The position numbers and the translations under genes were made by a program. A DNA stretch of 64,000 bases, taken from the NCBI GenBank assembly GCA_945906815.1, contig CAMDRT010000001.1, forward strand, positions 1 to 64,000, written 5' to 3'. Source of the stretch: Bordetella parapertussis. GTDB taxonomy: Bacteria; Pseudomonadota; Gammaproteobacteria; Burkholderiales; SG8-41. Each line of letters begins with the position of its first letter. The stretch's first letter is position 1. The notes beneath the pieces are model-generated. The model searched no databases. It had not been told where the DNA came from and saw only the letters and a list, made by a program, of their open reading frames with translations. Below are positions 9,685 to 19,035 of the stretch, in pieces.

Positions 9685-9786
9685 GCGGCTCTCCTTCATC
9701 AAGTTAGAGTGTTTAAAAATTAAATAAAAACAATAAGTTATGGAAATTCTGCGATGCATCCATCGCGTCAGATTTGTCACCGGCGG

Positions 9787-10767
9787 TCACGGCGCTTTTA
9801 ACCCTGCCGCCCGCGCCACTTCATCAAACGTTACCAGCATTTCGCGCATGATCTTGTCGAACGCCTCCGGTGTGGTGGGTGCGGGTGTAAAGTCTATCGT
9901 CGCCATTTGCTTTTTAACGTCGGGCATGTCAAGCACGCGCGCGACATCTTTGCTGATCTTGTTCACGATATGTCGCGGTGTTTTCGCCGGCACCAACAAC
10001 GCGTGTGAAGCATCACGGCGGAAGCTGGGCAGAATTTCCAGCACCGTGGGAACATCCGGCAACAAGGGCGAGCGTTTGGGCGTCACCACCGCCAGTGCCA
10101 GCAGCCGCCCGTCCCGGATCATGCCTAGCGCGGGGCCCAAGCCGGGAATGCCGAATTGTATGCGTCCGGCGAGAATCTCGATCAGCATTTCCGACTGCCC
10201 CTTGAAAGCGACATGCGTGCCCGTTATTCCGGCGGACATGCGGAACCGCTCGGTAGTCATGTGAGTGCCGCTACCCGCCCCGGCTGAACCGTACAGAATC
10301 TTGCCGGGCCGCTCATGGGCGAGTGCAATCAACTCTTTGACTGACTTGATACCCAGCGATGGCGTAACCACCAGTGCGCTGGTTGAATAGCCGATCTGCG
10401 TCACGCTGGCGAAGTCGCGCAGCGGATCGTATCCCGCATTGGATCGCAGCACGGCGTTGATGGCAATCGAAGCCGATGTGAGCAGGATGGTGTAGCCGTC
10501 GGGAGTGGCTTGTGCCGCCATCACCGAGGCTATCGAACCGCCGGCGCCCGTGCGATTTTCAATGACCACAGGCTGTCCCCACAGTTCCGCGAGTTTGGGC
10601 GCCAGCAAGCGCGCCGAGATATCCAGCGGACCGCCGACGGAAAAGCCATTGAGGATACGTACCGGCCGCAAGGGCCAGGCCTGAGCGGCGCCTGACGACG
10701 CGGTTTGCGCGCCTGCGATCGGCGCCAGACCCGCAACCAGCAACAACCACAAAACCCGTTTCATCAT
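9787..10767 (-). CDS. Bug/TctC-family periplasmic binding protein
   Basis: 326 residues from an ATG at 10767 preceded by GGAGG; an ATG three bases later is equally possible. The signal peptide is MMKRVLWLLLVAGLAPIAGAQ. The mature region shows the family pattern WPLRPVRILNGFSVGGPLD and ENRTGAGGSIASVMAA. The usual PFPPGG is changed to NGFSVGG, so ligand contacts may differ. It forms a tandem pair with the next Bug gene, but their sequences are clearly different, arguing against recent duplication. Confidence 0.87.
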   Translation of the reverse strand: MMKRVLWLLLVAGLAPIAGAQTASSGAAQAWPLRPVRILNGFSVGGPLDISARLLAPKLAELWGQPVVIENRTGAGGSIASVMAAQATPDGYTILLTSASIAINAVLRSNAGYDPLRDFASVTQIGYSTSALVVTPSLGIKSVKELIALAHERPGKILYGSAGAGSGTHMTTERFRMSAGITGTHVAFKGQSEMLIEILAGRIQFGIPGLGPALGMIRDGRLLALAVVTPKRSPLLPDVPTVLEILPSFRRDASHALLVPAKTPRHIVNKISKDVARVLDMPDVKKQMATIDFTPAPTTPEAFDKIMREMLVTFDEVARAAGLKAP

Positions 10768-10861
10768 AGGTCCTCCGTGTCGTCTGCGGAAACGCCCGCG
10801 ACTCACGGGTTAGTTGAGGCTGATGCTAAAAGAAGAATAGGGAAATCAATCCCGGTATGCC

Positions 10862-11758
10862 TCAGATGCGGTAGAAAGACGCCGCAGTGTCGTGGAAATA
10901 TTTGCGCAACTCTGCGTCCGGCCGGTCTTTGAGTATGCGCTTGGTGGTGGTGACGAGGTCGTCATAACTCGCCCACAATTTCTCCAGCGGGAAATTGCTG
11001 CCGAAGTAACAGCGGTCGCCGCCGAATCGGTCCAGCAGATGATCGAGCGTAATGCGCATGTGGTTCTCGTCGCACTTTGCGGTAAAGAAATTCAGGCCCG
11101 AACACTTGATCCATAAATTGGGCAACGGGTGCAGGTGTTCAAGGCCTTCCTTCCAGGCGTTGACGGTTGCGTCATCGTCCGCCGTCAGCATGCCGGCATG
11201 GACCAGGCAGAAATCGGTCTGCGGATGGTTACGGATCATATCGGCAAAATACTTGAACTGGTGAGAGAAACCTTGCACTTCAAAGCTGAGCTGGTATTTT
11301 TTCAGCAGTTCGATGCCGCGCTGGAATTCATCCGTGATGCACAGATCGGGACGGTCGGTGCGGCTGCGCAACGGGTCGCCTTGCCAGAAATGCAGTTGGT
11401 GACGCACGCCGCGTGTGTTCGCGTGCTGCCGGTGTCCCTGGAGAATTTCTTCGACGTGCGGGTCAGTCATCTCGGCATGGCCGATGATGGCGTGCGGAAA
11501 ACCGGTGCGGTCAGCTTGGGTTTGTAACCATCGGGTTTCGCCGACCGGATCTGAGGGCTCGTAATTCGCCTGTACATGAACCGATTTGATCACATGGTTC
11601 GCGCTGAAATCCGCCAGCAAATCCTCAACCAGATAATTCTGCCGCAGGGGTTGGTAATTGCTGCCATACATCTTCGGTGTGATCGGCGCCACCAGCCACG
11701 GATAATTTTGCCACTCCCACAAATGGTGATGGCTGTCGATGATCGGTCCTTCATACAT
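10862..11758 (-). CDS. Amidohydrolase-2 family (TIM-barrel lactonase/decarboxylase-like) protein
   Basis: 298 residues beginning MYEGPIIDSHHHLWEW, where the HxH at residues 10-12 is the metal-binding start of the amidohydrolase superfamily. Later motifs are FCLVHAGM and a C-terminal YFGSNFPLEKL, in which the common catalytic aspartate (GSDxP) reads asparagine. Many annotated members of this subfamily carry SNFP. Relatives include L-fuconolactonase and 2-pyrone-4,6-dicarboxylate lactonase, so lactone opening is plausible but unproven. It lies 94 bp upstream of the Bug gene start at 10767 on the same strand and may be co-transcribed with it. Confidence 0.8.
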   Translation of the reverse strand: MYEGPIIDSHHHLWEWQNYPWLVAPITPKMYGSNYQPLRQNYLVEDLLADFSANHVIKSVHVQANYEPSDPVGETRWLQTQADRTGFPHAIIGHAEMTDPHVEEILQGHRQHANTRGVRHQLHFWQGDPLRSRTDRPDLCITDEFQRGIELLKKYQLSFEVQGFSHQFKYFADMIRNHPQTDFCLVHAGMLTADDDATVNAWKEGLEHLHPLPNLWIKCSGLNFFTAKCDENHMRITLDHLLDRFGGDRCYFGSNFPLEKLWASYDDLVTTTKRILKDRPDAELRKYFHDTAASFYRI

Positions 11759-11933
11759 GATGGTCTTCCTTTGCTCGAATAAGCACCAGACCGGTTTTAC
11801 CCTAAAATCGGCAGCTCAGCCACAGAGAGCACCGAGGAACAAAGAGAAAACAAGTGCTTGCACCCTCGCGAAAGTCAGTTCGACCCGATCGAGCGCGGCA
11901 ACCGCTTAAGATAGCGCCATTGAACTCTGTGTT

Positions 11934-12077
11934 CTCACAAGAAACAAAAAACGCTCGTCACCCCGGCGTAGGCCGGGGTCCAGAAACGTACTGGATGCTG
12001 GCGTACGCCAGCATGACGAGGTGGTTTTGGTAAGAGCTGCGGTAAAGTATATTCATGCTCACAAGAAACAAAACGCT
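11934..12077. repeat. REP-like multi-hairpin element flanked by a 20-bp direct repeat
   Basis: The core (11955-12019) has outer arms TCGTCA and TGACGA. Inside are a CCCCGG..CCGGGG hairpin (11961-11978), a CCAG..CTGG pair, and a perfect 16-bp palindrome GCTGGCGTACGCCAGC (11997-12012). This matches the general form of GTCA(T/C)CCCGGCG-type extragenic palindromes in Proteobacteria. It is bracketed by CACAAGAAACAAAA(AA)CGCT at 11937-11955 and 12060-12077. The 424-bp gap (11759-12182) in which it lies holds no gene. Confidence 0.65.
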
Positions 12078-12182
12078 ATTATTCACCACCCCGCCCCATG
12101 TTTCTTTGCGAACGCCTGGCCCGCGCGCGGGATTGGGAGACTCTGTGGCTAAATGCTTTTTCTAGGTTTACAGGACCCACCC

Positions 12183-13556
12183 ATGAGCATCACGTCCCAA
12201 ACTACGCGACCCCTGTCCATCACCGGCCCGCTGGCGCAATTCGCAAGCGCGTGGCGTTGGGAGGATATTCCTGCCGCCGTGCGTCACGAGGCCAAACGTT
12301 CATTGCTGAATTTTTTCGCGGTTGCGCTGGGCGGCTGCAACGACCCTACCCTCGCTAAAGCGGCGGCTGTGCTGGAGCGTTTTCGCGCCGGCGCAGTGGC
12401 GACGGTGATAGGCCGTGGTGTACGCACCGATTTGCTCAATGCCGCTGCGCTAAATGCCATGAGCGCCAACGTCTATGACTTTGACGATACCCATATTCCC
12501 ACCATCATTCATCCGACGGCGCCGGTAGCCTCCGCGCTGCTGGCGCAGGCGCAGTGCGCACCGATCAGCGGGATGCAATGGTTGCTCGCTTTTGTGCTGG
12601 GCGTTGAAGTGGAATGCCGTATCGGTAACGCGATTTCACCCGGCCACTACAACCGGGGCTGGCACATTACATCGACTTGTGGCGTGTTTGGCGCTGCCGC
12701 CGCGAGCGGGCGCGCACTGGGACTGGACGCGCAGGGCATGGCCTGGGCGTATGGCAACGCTGCGGCGCAAGCCTGCGGTCTGGTGGAAACGCTGGGCACC
12801 ATGTCCAAGAGCGTGAGCGTCGGCAACGCTGCCCGCAACGGGTTGTTGTCAGCGATACTCGCGCAGGCGGGCTTTGACGGGCCGGCGGCACCGCTCGAAG
12901 GCGTGCGTGGTTTTCTGCACGTCACCGGCGAAAACCCCGACTTGGCGGGGGTGATCGAAGACTTGGGGCAGCGCTGGGAATTGAGCAATAATACTTACAA
13001 GCCTTACCCCTGTGGCGTAGTGCTTAACCCAGTGATCGAAGCCTGTCTACGTCTGCACGCGCACAGCGCGCTTGCGTTGCCGCGCGTCGAGCGCATTGAG
13101 GTCAGCGGCCACCCCTTGTTGCGCCAGCGCACCGACCGCCCCGGCGTGCGCACAGGACGTGAATCGCAAGTCAGCGCGCAACATGCCGTGCCCATCGCAT
13201 TGATGACAGGACGGGCCGGGCTGGAAGAATTTAGCGATGCTGCGGTGTCGCTGCCGGCAGTGCAGGCGTTGGGGCGCAAGGTCTGCATGAGCGACGATCC
13301 TGCACTGTCCATTGATGCCGCGCGGGTGGTGATTACGCAAACCGGTGGCGAGACGTTAAGGGCGGTTATCGACTTCGCGCGCGGCAGCCTCGCGCAGCCG
13401 CTGACCGACCGCGAGCTGGAAGTGAAGCTGATCGCGCTGTGCCGCTATGGCCGCTCCGGCTGCGCCGCAGAACCGCTGATCGAAGCGGTATGGGCGCTGG
13501 ATCACGCGCACGACGCGGGCGCGCTGATGGTTCTGGCCCAGGGTGCGGCACACTGA
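12183..13556 (+). CDS. MmgE/PrpD family protein (2-methylcitrate dehydratase-like)
   Basis: About 457 residues. The N-terminal helical domain has the PrpD hallmark SLLNFFAVALGGC and ANVYDFDDTHIPTIIHPTAPV, and the C-terminal domain has the YKPYPCGVVLNPVIEA motif. The family includes 2-methylcitrate dehydratase, cis-aconitate decarboxylase and many catabolic hydro-lyases. No prpB, prpC or acnD is nearby, so this is unlikely to be the propionate-pathway PrpD. The ATG at 12183 gives the usual N-terminus; the 12153 start would add ten unlike residues. It lies among other catabolic genes of unknown substrate. Confidence 0.85.
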   Translation: MSITSQTTRPLSITGPLAQFASAWRWEDIPAAVRHEAKRSLLNFFAVALGGCNDPTLAKAAAVLERFRAGAVATVIGRGVRTDLLNAAALNAMSANVYDFDDTHIPTIIHPTAPVASALLAQAQCAPISGMQWLLAFVLGVEVECRIGNAISPGHYNRGWHITSTCGVFGAAAASGRALGLDAQGMAWAYGNAAAQACGLVETLGTMSKSVSVGNAARNGLLSAILAQAGFDGPAAPLEGVRGFLHVTGENPDLAGVIEDLGQRWELSNNTYKPYPCGVVLNPVIEACLRLHAHSALALPRVERIEVSGHPLLRQRTDRPGVRTGRESQVSAQHAVPIALMTGRAGLEEFSDAAVSLPAVQALGRKVCMSDDPALSIDAARVVITQTGGETLRAVIDFARGSLAQPLTDRELEVKLIALCRYGRSGCAAEPLIEAVWALDHAHDAGALMVLAQGAAH

Positions 13557-13580
13557 ATAGCCATCGAACACCCGGGGTAT

Positions 13581-15389
13581 CTACTGTGCGAGTAGCGGGA
13601 TCTCGATAAACGAAGGCGTAGCCTCGCCCTGGTGCACCACGTTTCTGGCGACCCGGATATCCGCCGTGGTGTCGTTGGCGAGCACGGGATTGCCGCTGTT
13701 GGTATTGCGCGCACGGCGCGGAAAATTGCTGCTGGTGACATCGACCTCGATGCGGTTGCCGGCGCGGATGGTGTGATGAATGTGCGCGAGGTTGATGCGC
13801 AATGGGTAGATGCGATCGGCTTCCAGGGGCTGCGCGATGGGTGAGGACACATCCCGATACATCGCGCGCACCACACCATCCATCAACAGCATGGCTCGGC
13901 CATCTGCTTCGACTTCGATCAGCTTGGCGACAAAATCGGTATCCGGGCAATCCGACTGCACATGCAGCGTGACGCGGACCTCGCCGGCAATGGTGAGATC
14001 TGCGCTCAGCGCCTCGCTGCGATAGATGAGTCCGTAATCCGGCAGCGCCTGGGCGGGGCGCTGATCGCGCGGGCCGGCATCGATCAGCATGTTGCGCCCG
14101 CCCAGTGTCGGTATGGGGCGGTGCGGATCGTAGGTGTAGCTGCGCGTCGAGCCACCGGGAGCGGATGCCGACAAGCTTGCGTCGCCGCACAGATAAAACC
14201 GCTGCGGCGCTGCAGCGGGCGGCGGCCAGCGTTCGGCGTAGCGCCAGTCATTCGCCACATAAGTGCGGCGATTCTCCACCCAGGCGCGCGGGGAATAGAA
14301 CACCGCGGGTCGTTGCATGATTCCAGTCTGCTCACCCTTTAACCAGTAATCGAACCATTCGAAATAAGGGTCGCGCGGCCAGAAGGGGGTCTCGTAAATA
14401 AAGTAGTGGTCGTTGGGACCGATCCACAGCAACTGATTGCCCACGCGCGACTGAATGTCGCTGAATGCCGCGATCACGCTGGTCTGAAAAATGTCGTACC
14501 AGGTGGTGGCATGGAATCCGGGAATCTCGATGCTGCAACGAAAGTTGTGCTGTGCGCGAAAGGCGTCGGGCGCGGGATGGGTAATAATCTCGTCCAGAAA
14601 AGGCTGCCAGGTGGAAAAATCCGGGTAGTGCGTCAGCGGCAGGCGCATCCAGTCCTCACTGCCAACAAAAGGCAGGCTCGTGCGGCAGGCCGCTTCCAGC
14701 CGCGTATAACGCGCATTGGCCGCAGTGGCCGCCTGCTCCAGGTCTGCCGCGCTGATGCCGAGTTTGCGCATGACGGCTGCACGGTGGGACTGCGACAGGC
14801 CTGGAATATTCTTCGCCACCCATAACCACAACCGTTCCATCTCGATCGCGTTGCCCTCGTAGACCACGTCGTCGTAGATGCTGGATCCGCCGACTTGCGC
14901 GAAAAAAGCGCGCAGGTTGGGATGACGCTGGGACGCTGCGGCCAACGTCGTCGTCGCACCCGCCGATGAACCGGACATGCCGATCATGCGATTGCACCAG
15001 GGCTCACTGGCGATCCACTCCAGCGTGTCGTAACCGTCTGCGGCATCGTCTGCATACACATGGTCTTCGCCTTCGGATGCGTAGCGCCCGCGCGTGTCCT
15101 GATAGACGGCTACGTAGCCTTGGGCGACGATATGCCTGTAGCCTCTCAAAATGGATCCGCGCATCGGCGCATCGGCGGCCGGCAGCCAGCCGCGCGTGCA
15201 ATCGGTGTGGGTATTGCCTGCGGGCGACGTGCTGCCAGTGCTGCCAGTGATCCCGTAGGGCGTGCGCTGTAGAATCACCGGAAAACGCGGCCCGCCGCTC
15301 GGCGGCAGATAAACGAAAGTGTTGAGCTTGACGCCATCGCGCATCGGCACGCTGGTCTGAAATAAGCGCACACCGTTGAAACTTTGCAT
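13581..15389 (-). CDS. CocE/NonD-family hydrolase (X-Pro dipeptidyl-peptidase S15 fold)
   Basis: About 602 residues. An alpha/beta-hydrolase domain carries the nucleophile Ser139 in MIGMSGSSAG, preceded by VYQDTRGRYASEGE. A C-terminal jelly-roll lectin-like domain shows LTIAGEVRVTLHVQSD and NRIEVDVTSSNFPRRARNTN, the latter typical of the CocE family. Members hydrolyse esters (cocaine esterase) or acyl-proline peptide bonds; specificity here is unknown. The start at 15389 follows GGAGAG. It is convergent with the PrpD-like gene. No signal peptide is evident, so the enzyme is probably cytoplasmic. Confidence 0.88.
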   Translation of the reverse strand: MQSFNGVRLFQTSVPMRDGVKLNTFVYLPPSGGPRFPVILQRTPYGITGSTGSTSPAGNTHTDCTRGWLPAADAPMRGSILRGYRHIVAQGYVAVYQDTRGRYASEGEDHVYADDAADGYDTLEWIASEPWCNRMIGMSGSSAGATTTLAAASQRHPNLRAFFAQVGGSSIYDDVVYEGNAIEMERLWLWVAKNIPGLSQSHRAAVMRKLGISAADLEQAATAANARYTRLEAACRTSLPFVGSEDWMRLPLTHYPDFSTWQPFLDEIITHPAPDAFRAQHNFRCSIEIPGFHATTWYDIFQTSVIAAFSDIQSRVGNQLLWIGPNDHYFIYETPFWPRDPYFEWFDYWLKGEQTGIMQRPAVFYSPRAWVENRRTYVANDWRYAERWPPPAAAPQRFYLCGDASLSASAPGGSTRSYTYDPHRPIPTLGGRNMLIDAGPRDQRPAQALPDYGLIYRSEALSADLTIAGEVRVTLHVQSDCPDTDFVAKLIEVEADGRAMLLMDGVVRAMYRDVSSPIAQPLEADRIYPLRINLAHIHHTIRAGNRIEVDVTSSNFPRRARNTNSGNPVLANDTTADIRVARNVVHQGEATPSFIEIPLLAQ

Positions 15390-15537
15390 CACGCGCTCTC
15401 CACTGTCCGGCACTAGCGCAGCACTATGCCATATCGGCGCTTGAACTTGTGCGTGGTTGACCGCTGGCTGAGCCGGCGATACATTGCCAGTTGCTCAAGC
15501 GTGGCGTTCAAAAAAATCAAGCAAGGAGTAAGGCATC

Positions 15538-16449
15538 ATGGACGAGGTGAAAATACTGGCGCAGGGACTGGGTTTTCCGGAAGGACCAGTGGTCTGCGCC
15601 GATGGCTCCGTAGTGTTGGTGGAGCTGCGTAATCAGCGCTGTTCGCGCGTCGCGCCGGATGGCAAGGTCAGCCTCTATTCCGAGTGCGGTGGCGGGCCCA
15701 ACGGGCTCGCGGTGGGGCCGGATGGATTTTTCTATTTGTGCAACAACGGTGGCAACCGTTATGTCGAAGGCCATCCCCTGGGCATGGGTCCGCATGCGGA
15801 TTACCAATTTGGTTGCGTCCAGCGCATCGATCCCCAAAGCGGTGTCGCAAAACTGCTGTACAAAGAAGTGAACGGCCATCTGCTGTCGGCGCCGAACGAT
15901 CTGGTGTTCGACCAGGAAGGCGGGTTCTACTTTACGGATCTTGGTAAGCGCATGCCACGTCACAAGGTTTACGGCGGCGTGTATTACGCGCTGCCTGACG
16001 GCTCGAAGGTGGTCGAAGTGGCCTATCCCGTTTTGAGTCCCAATGGCTGCGGTTTGTCGCCTGATGGCAAAACCCTCTACGTCGCAGAAACCGATGGCGC
16101 GCGGCTGTGGGCGTTTGAGGTGCTAGGTCCTGGCAAGCTGAAGCCCAAACCCGAATATGCGCCGCACAGCGGACGCGTTATTGCCGGGCTCGGCGGCAAT
16201 GCCAAGTTCGACAGCCTTAAGGTTCTGGCGAATGGCAATATCGTGGTGGCGACTTTGATCACCGGCTACCTCACGGAATTTTCGCCGGCAGGCGAAATTG
16301 TGCGCTCTGTAAAAATGCCCGATGACCATCCGACCAATCTGTGCTTTGGCGGAGCGGATATGCGCACGGCGTACATTACGCTGTCCGGCTCCGGGCAGCT
16401 GGGCGTGATGCAGTGGCCGGAGCCAGGGCTAAAGCTCAACTTCAACTAA
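15538..16449 (+). CDS. SMP-30/gluconolactonase-family protein
   Basis: 303 residues of a six-bladed propeller lactonase. Metal ligands are expected at Glu15 (FPEGPV), Asn120 (APNDLVF) and an aspartate in the NGCGLSPDGKTLY blade. Members hydrolyse sugar or other lactones with a divalent metal. AAGGAG lies just upstream of the ATG. The next gene, a CoA-transferase on the same strand, starts 93 bp downstream, so the two may form an operon. Together with the amidohydrolase it gives two potential lactone-acting enzymes in a short stretch. Confidence 0.85.
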   Translation: MDEVKILAQGLGFPEGPVVCADGSVVLVELRNQRCSRVAPDGKVSLYSECGGGPNGLAVGPDGFFYLCNNGGNRYVEGHPLGMGPHADYQFGCVQRIDPQSGVAKLLYKEVNGHLLSAPNDLVFDQEGGFYFTDLGKRMPRHKVYGGVYYALPDGSKVVEVAYPVLSPNGCGLSPDGKTLYVAETDGARLWAFEVLGPGKLKPKPEYAPHSGRVIAGLGGNAKFDSLKVLANGNIVVATLITGYLTEFSPAGEIVRSVKMPDDHPTNLCFGGADMRTAYITLSGSGQLGVMQWPEPGLKLNFN

Positions 16450-16542
16450 AGTCTGCCCCGGCAGCTACGGCAGCCAGTTGGATTAAGCTATGCTTTGTGC
16501 GAAGCTTCGGGCAGTGATGACATAACCAAGGGAGGTAGAACC

Positions 16543-17772
16543 GTGTCGAACAATAGTGCTGATTACGATTTTCTCGCCGGTGTAAGGGTGGTTGACTTTA
16601 CCCAGTTCGAGGCGGGGCCGTCCTGCACCGAAGCCCTCGCGTGGTTGGGCGCAGAGGTGGTAAAAATAGAAAATCCGCGGACCGGCGATCCGGGGCGGCG
16701 GCTGCGTCCGGGCCAGCCCGATGATGATCCGTATTATTTTCACGAGTTCAACGCCAACAAGAAATCGATCACGCTGAATTTGAAAGCGCCGGAGGGATTG
16801 GCGCTGGTCAAGGATCTGCTGCGCAAGGCCGACATCGCGGTGGAGAACATGGCGCCCGGCACGATAGAGCGGCTCGGCCTCGGCTATGACGAGGTCAAGA
16901 AGATCAATCCAGGGATAATTTTTTGCCAGGTCAAAGGATTTGGCGAGGGTAGTCCGTACGAGACCAACCTCGCATTCGACATGATCGCGCAGGCGATGGG
17001 CGGAACCATCAGTGTGACCGGCGAGCGCGGGCGGCAGCCGGTGAAGCCCGGGATTTCTCTGGGTGACACCGGGACGGGCATGACGATGGCGATTACCATC
17101 CTCGCTGCGTTGCGCAAACGTGACAAAACCGGCGAGGGTTGCCGCTTGCAGGTGGCGATGCAGGACGCGATGCTGCACTACATGCGCACCAACTTCTCCA
17201 CCCAAGCACGCTCTGGCAAGGTGGTGGAGCGCGACGGCACGCGCTCGGGCGGCGGCTCCAATGCGCCCTCGGGGCTATTTCCCTGCGCGCCGGGCGGGCT
17301 GAATGACTATGTTTGGATCATGACCAGTCGCGCCAATCCCGAGCACTGGTCGCGCCTGTGCAAGGTGATCGGACGCGAGGATCTGGTCAACGATCCGCGC
17401 TTTGCCACGCCGGCGTTACGGGTGAAGAACGACGCTGAACTCGACCCCATTATCACTGCCTGGACCAAAGCGCGTACCAAGCATGAGGCGATGAAATTGG
17501 TGGGCGGCGCGGGCATACCGGCAGGCGCGGTGCTGGATACCATGGAACTGCAGAACGATCAGAGCTTCGAACAACGCGGCATCATGCAGGTGATGGAGCG
17601 CGAGGGTTACCCCCCTTTCAAAATGTCATCCTGGCCGGTGCGGATCAACGGCAAGCCGCCGAAGATAAAGGCCTCCCCGGGTCTGGGCGAGCATACCGCG
17701 GATGTGCTCAGCGGCTGGCTGGGTCTTAGCACTGATGCCATCGCTAAACTGCAGGCGGATAAAATCGTCTGA
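16543..17772 (+). CDS. CaiB/BaiF family (type III) CoA-transferase
   Basis: 409 residues from a GTG at 16543 eight bases after GGGAGG. Family III signatures are present: VVDFTQFEAGPSCTEALAWLGAEVVKIENP, then NKKSITLNLK, and the likely catalytic Asp146 in AFDMIAQAMGG, equivalent to Asp169 of formyl-CoA transferase. These enzymes move CoA between carboxylates (formyl, oxalyl, carnitine, succinyl, benzylsuccinyl types). The donor and acceptor cannot be told here. Its place beside lactonase-like and PrpD-like genes suggests activation of an organic acid for degradation. Confidence 0.9.
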   Translation: MSNNSADYDFLAGVRVVDFTQFEAGPSCTEALAWLGAEVVKIENPRTGDPGRRLRPGQPDDDPYYFHEFNANKKSITLNLKAPEGLALVKDLLRKADIAVENMAPGTIERLGLGYDEVKKINPGIIFCQVKGFGEGSPYETNLAFDMIAQAMGGTISVTGERGRQPVKPGISLGDTGTGMTMAITILAALRKRDKTGEGCRLQVAMQDAMLHYMRTNFSTQARSGKVVERDGTRSGGGSNAPSGLFPCAPGGLNDYVWIMTSRANPEHWSRLCKVIGREDLVNDPRFATPALRVKNDAELDPIITAWTKARTKHEAMKLVGGAGIPAGAVLDTMELQNDQSFEQRGIMQVMEREGYPPFKMSSWPVRINGKPPKIKASPGLGEHTADVLSGWLGLSTDAIAKLQADKIV

Positions 17773-17797
17773 GCGAATGAATGCACTACCCTGAATT

Positions 17798-17840
17798 GAC
17801 CTGACATGGCGGCACTACCAAACCGCTAACGGTCAGGTCA
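17798..17840. terminator. Hairpin between convergent genes, possible bidirectional terminator
   Basis: TGACCTGAC (17798-17806) and GTCAGGTCA (17832-17840) form a perfect 9-bp stem with a 25-nt loop. They sit between the convergent ends of the CoA-transferase and the Bug gene. No long T-run follows on either side, so intrinsic termination is uncertain. Confidence 0.4.
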
Positions 17841-17874
17841 GTTCGAAACGTTTACCTGTAATCAGCGCTACGCT

Positions 17875-18831
17875 TTATTTCCCGAGACGCGCGCCGCTGT
17901 CGCCCAGCACCCGGGTCCAGTGCTCGGTGTCTTTTTTCAAAAACGCAGCGAACTCCGCTGGCGTGGAACCCACCGCTTCGGCGCCTACCGCGAACATGCG
18001 TTGCTGCAGATCCGGGTTCTTCAGCGCTTTGACCAGTTCGGCGTTGATCCTGGCGATGATCTCTGGTGGCGTGCGCAGCGCCACGTTCATCCCGTACCAG
18101 CCCAGCATTTCAAATCCGGGCAGCGTATCGGCAACCGGTGTCAGGCCCGGCGCGAGCTTGGTCGGTTTCTGATAGGTGACGGCCAGCGGCCGGATTCTGC
18201 CGCTGGCGGTGAAGGCCGGCAACGAGGGCACTGCCGGACAATAGACATGAATATTACCGCCGATGAGATCGGCAAGCGTGGTTGCGGTATTGGCGTACGG
18301 CACGTGGGTGAGCTTGAGACCCGCCATGGCGTTAAGTTTTTCGATACACAGATGCGACGAACCCCATTGGCCGCCGGAGCCATACAGCAGTTGGCCGGGC
18401 CGCGCCTGCGCATAAGCGATCCACTCCGCAATAGATTTCACCGGCAGCGCGCTACTCACCACAATCGCAAACGGCGTGGTGCCGACCAGTGTCACCGGTG
18501 CGAACTCGGTGGCCAGCATATAGCGCTGGTACATCAGCGTGCCGATCAACTGCGTCATTGTGCTCAGAAACAGGGTATGGCCATCGGGCGCCGACCTCGC
18601 GAGCAACTCCGCGGCAATCAGGCCGGTTGCGCCGGGGCGGTTGTCGATGACGACATTCTGGCCCCACGATTCGCTGAGCTTGGCGCCCAGCAGGCGCGCG
18701 ATCACATCAGGCGCGGAGCCGGCACCGTTGGCGACGATCATGCGCACCGGGCGGGCGGGATAGGTTTGGGCAACACTTTGTGTGAAGGAAAGTGCAAACA
18801 TTGCGCCAGCGACTATTGCAGACAAACGCAT
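17875..18831 (-). CDS. Bug/TctC-family periplasmic binding protein
   Basis: About 318 residues. The signal peptide is MRLSAIVAGAMFALSFTQSVAQ, followed by TYPARPVRMIVANGAGSAPD and DNRPGATGLIAAELLA, the two standard Bug motifs. The start at 18831 has a GGGGAT site nearby; the longer frame to 18906 has no signal sequence at its start and is rejected. It is convergent with the CoA-transferase and divergent from the Sel1 gene. It is the fourth Bug receptor in 18 kb without membrane partners. The ligand is unknown. Confidence 0.87.
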   Translation of the reverse strand: MRLSAIVAGAMFALSFTQSVAQTYPARPVRMIVANGAGSAPDVIARLLGAKLSESWGQNVVIDNRPGATGLIAAELLARSAPDGHTLFLSTMTQLIGTLMYQRYMLATEFAPVTLVGTTPFAIVVSSALPVKSIAEWIAYAQARPGQLLYGSGGQWGSSHLCIEKLNAMAGLKLTHVPYANTATTLADLIGGNIHVYCPAVPSLPAFTASGRIRPLAVTYQKPTKLAPGLTPVADTLPGFEMLGWYGMNVALRTPPEIIARINAELVKALKNPDLQQRMFAVGAEAVGSTPAEFAAFLKKDTEHWTRVLGDSGARLGK

Positions 18832-19035
18832 ATTAGATCCCCGGTGAATATGGCGATTGCGTAGAACGGTAAATTCGCGTCGTGCATAAAAACCATTCGA
18901 TTGCACGCTCAGTATAGTTTAGGCTGCCGCCTATCGCAATTTTGGCCGTTCACTTGCGATAGTAATTACGCAATGCGAGTAGTATTCATGGTGTAGCAAA
19001 GCACGACCACCGCAACGGTTGAAGGGGAGGGCAAC

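Noticed and set aside
12183-13556. Assignment of the MmgE/PrpD gene as the 2-methylcitrate cycle prpD
   Set aside because: No prpB, prpC, acnD or prpR nearby. Only the family can be supported.
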